A DNA stretch of 33,211 nucleotides from Salinivirgaceae bacterium (GTDB lineage: Bacteria > Bacteroidota > Bacteroidia > Bacteroidales > SZUA-534), in assembly GCA_027858735.1 (NCBI GenBank), contig JAQICC010000323.1, forward strand, positions 1 through 33,211, in the 5' to 3' direction. Below the pieces are notes generated by a model. It saw only the letters and a list, made by a program, of their open reading frames with translations. It had not been told where the DNA came from and did not search any database. The first letter of the stretch is position 1, and each line of letters begins with the position of its first letter. The position numbers and the translations under genes were made by a program. Positions 32,363 through 33,211 of the stretch are shown here, in pieces.

Positions 32363-32518
32363 TTAGTCACAAACACCACATCCAGATAATGCTCCAGTAC
32401 ATGCTATTGTTTCATCTTTTTTGTACCCACCTTTCAAATCCCCTTGTTCATTCTTAGACAAGATACACACTATTTCTTTATTCAAATTTAGCTTCTTACT
32501 AAACATTTTCTTTTTCAT
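32363..32518 (-). CDS. class I lanthipeptide precursor (GG leader)
   Basis: A 51-codon gene from ATG (32516-32518) to TAA (32363-32365), too short for most gene finders. The 31-residue leader starts MKKKMFSKKLNLNKEIV and ends GDLKGG, the pattern of Bacteroidota natural-product precursors with an LNLNKE-type recognition motif and a double-glycine cleavage site. The predicted core, YKKDETIACTGALSGCGVCD, has three Ser/Thr (T6, T10, S14) and three Cys (C9, C16, C19), so up to three rings could form without unpaired residues. One Cys (position 18) lies in the leader, which is unusual. The genes for LanC, split LanB and C39-ABC exporter follow on the same strand. The product has not been recognised as a known peptide. 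Confidence 0.9.
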   Translation of the reverse strand: MKKKMFSKKLNLNKEIVCILSKNEQGDLKGGYKKDETIACTGALSGCGVCD

Positions 32519-32548
32519 AATTATTTTTTTAAAAAATTAATAAATAAT

Positions 32549-32577
32549 AAAACCTCGTCGAGCCCGAATTTGGTTTT
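32549..32577 (-). other. leader hairpin of the precursor mRNA
   Basis: In the leader of the precursor transcript AAAACC and GGTTTT can pair (32549-32554 with 32572-32577), and within the loop CTCG-T-CGAG forms a small palindrome (32554-32562). It lies immediately downstream of the predicted promoter and could stabilise the mRNA 5' end or bind a regulator. Confidence 0.35.
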
Positions 32578-32584
32578 GCATTTA

Positions 32585-32592
32585 CAAATATA
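32585..32592 (-). promoter_or_regulatory. candidate -7 element of the precursor operon
   Basis: On the minus strand this is TATATTTG, an exact match to TAnnTTTG, 66 bases before the precursor ATG. The triplet at the 19-base spacing is GTG where TTG is expected. The predicted start site would give a leader of about 60 bases containing the hairpin described above. Confidence 0.5.
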
Positions 32593-32648
32593 AGCTCCTT
32601 CAATATACCCACACTTTACTAAATATTTTAATGTAATTTATAAGCATT

Positions 32649-32879
32649 CTAAATAGGGGGCAATTTGACTTTATCGTTATCATTTATAAAGTAGGTGCAA
32701 CGCTTACGGCTATAATAAATATTTATTTTGTATAAATACTCAATTTTGTTTTTGTAGGTATTTACCATACAAGGGCTAATTCCTAAATAATCAGCCAACT
32801 CGGTACGTGTGCCCGTACTTTCCATAATAAGACGTTGGCAAAAACGGTGTGCAATGTCTAAAGGTTTTAACTCGATCAT
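32649..32879 (-). CDS. small helix-turn-helix protein
   Basis: A 76-residue protein with a winged-helix-like fold. The helix-turn-helix is at about residues 23-47 (GTRTELADYLGISPCMVNTYKNKIEYLY) and the short strand and wing follow (KINIYYSRKRCTYFIND). It resembles the small HTH proteins that in Bacteroidota often lie next to short secreted-peptide genes. It is 130 bases upstream of the lanthipeptide precursor on the same strand and ends before the precursor's own promoter, so it may be the local regulator. Its own promoter could not be identified. Confidence 0.75.
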   Translation of the reverse strand: MIELKPLDIAHRFCQRLIMESTGTRTELADYLGISPCMVNTYKNKIEYLYKINIYYSRKRCTYFINDNDKVKLPPI

Positions 32880-33211
32880 TCTAATTGTTGTTTTTGGTTA
32901 ATTAATGCGTTTCATCAATAATTAATTCTAAAAACGACTAAAACGTATCAGTTTCCGAACATGACTTTTATCAGGTATTTCACAATGCTTTGGTTAAATG
33001 AACGTTACAAAGCAAAATAATTGAAAATAGTTTAATCATTTTTTTGATTATGTTAAATTACAAATGATCCCAAGGCAATAATAATTAAAAATCATACTGC
33101 ATATCAACTCACAAAGTGTTAGGGCATTTGAATTAAAAATACAAAATCAAAACAAAGCCAACGAATCACTCCAAATGGCACTAAATCAGCATTTACTAAA
33201 TCGGATTTAAA
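32880..33211. other. intergenic, no supported feature
   Basis: No coding frame, repeat, or structured element can be supported in these 332 bases. A TACGTTTT on the minus strand about 65 bases before the HTH gene approaches the TAnnTTTG consensus but has one mismatch and no TTG partner. Confidence 0.5.

Noticed and set aside
32221-32457. Plus-strand frame across the lanC start and precursor gene
   Set aside because: It runs opposite to the attenuator and the precursor gene, both of which have much stronger support.

Overview
The window looks like chromosomal DNA of a member of the Bacteroidota. It is AT-rich, and a complete promoter of the phylum's type (TTG, 20 bases, TAnnTTTG) precedes one gene. 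Other signs are numerous short lipoproteins ending their signal at SC, a Bacteroidota-style double-glycine RiPP leader (LNLNKE...KGG), and OmpA-type and tetratricopeptide envelope proteins. The genus cannot be named from sequence alone. No rRNA, tRNA, CRISPR array or classical transposase was seen.

Layout. (1) 1-2.9 kb, minus strand: an ECF sigma factor overlapping a short membrane-anchored partner that looks C-terminally truncated, then uracil-DNA glycosylase, a doubtful small ORF and a small lipoprotein. (2) 3.1-12.6 kb, plus strand: a drug-efflux operon of the YbhGFSR type. It holds a TetR repressor with two near-palindromic operators in front of it, TolC, a lipoprotein membrane-fusion protein, a cupin, two separate ABC ATPases with an NmrA-like oxidoreductase between them, and two ABC-2 permeases, closed by a hairpin terminator. 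The operon is interrupted by several simple repeats and by a four-helix-bundle gene carrying an in-frame stop. (3) 12.6-18 kb: a GT2 glycosyltransferase and the oxidative pentose phosphate genes pgl and zwf (minus), with gnd divergent (plus). (4) 18.1-22.2 kb: a TPR protein, a secreted repeat protein and a DUF192 lipoprotein. (5) 22.4-32.9 kb, minus strand: a class I lanthipeptide gene cluster.

The lanthipeptide cluster is the most interesting system. Reading along the minus strand it has a small HTH protein, a 51-residue precursor at 32363-32518 with a GG leader and a 20-residue core containing exactly three Ser/Thr and three Cys, a strong terminator/attenuator hairpin, a LanC cyclase, an OmpA-family protein, a dehydratase split into glutamylation and elimination proteins, a C39-peptidase ABC exporter and an HlyD-type adaptor. 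Together these would dehydrate, cyclise, cleave and export a three-ring peptide. No dedicated LanFEG immunity transporter and no local TolC were seen. A 438-bp element with a GxxExxY nuclease-like gene, bounded by inverted pairs of 20-bp units, sits between exporter and adaptor.

A second theme is phased intergenic repeats. Arrays of the heptad CAGTNNN, usually followed by the inverted heptad NNNACTG, occur at five places, often directly at gene ends and twice supplying the stop codon. One pair of arms brackets the four-helix-bundle gene. With the GxxExxY element this gives two examples of a small gene enclosed by inverted short-period repeats and lodged inside an export operon.
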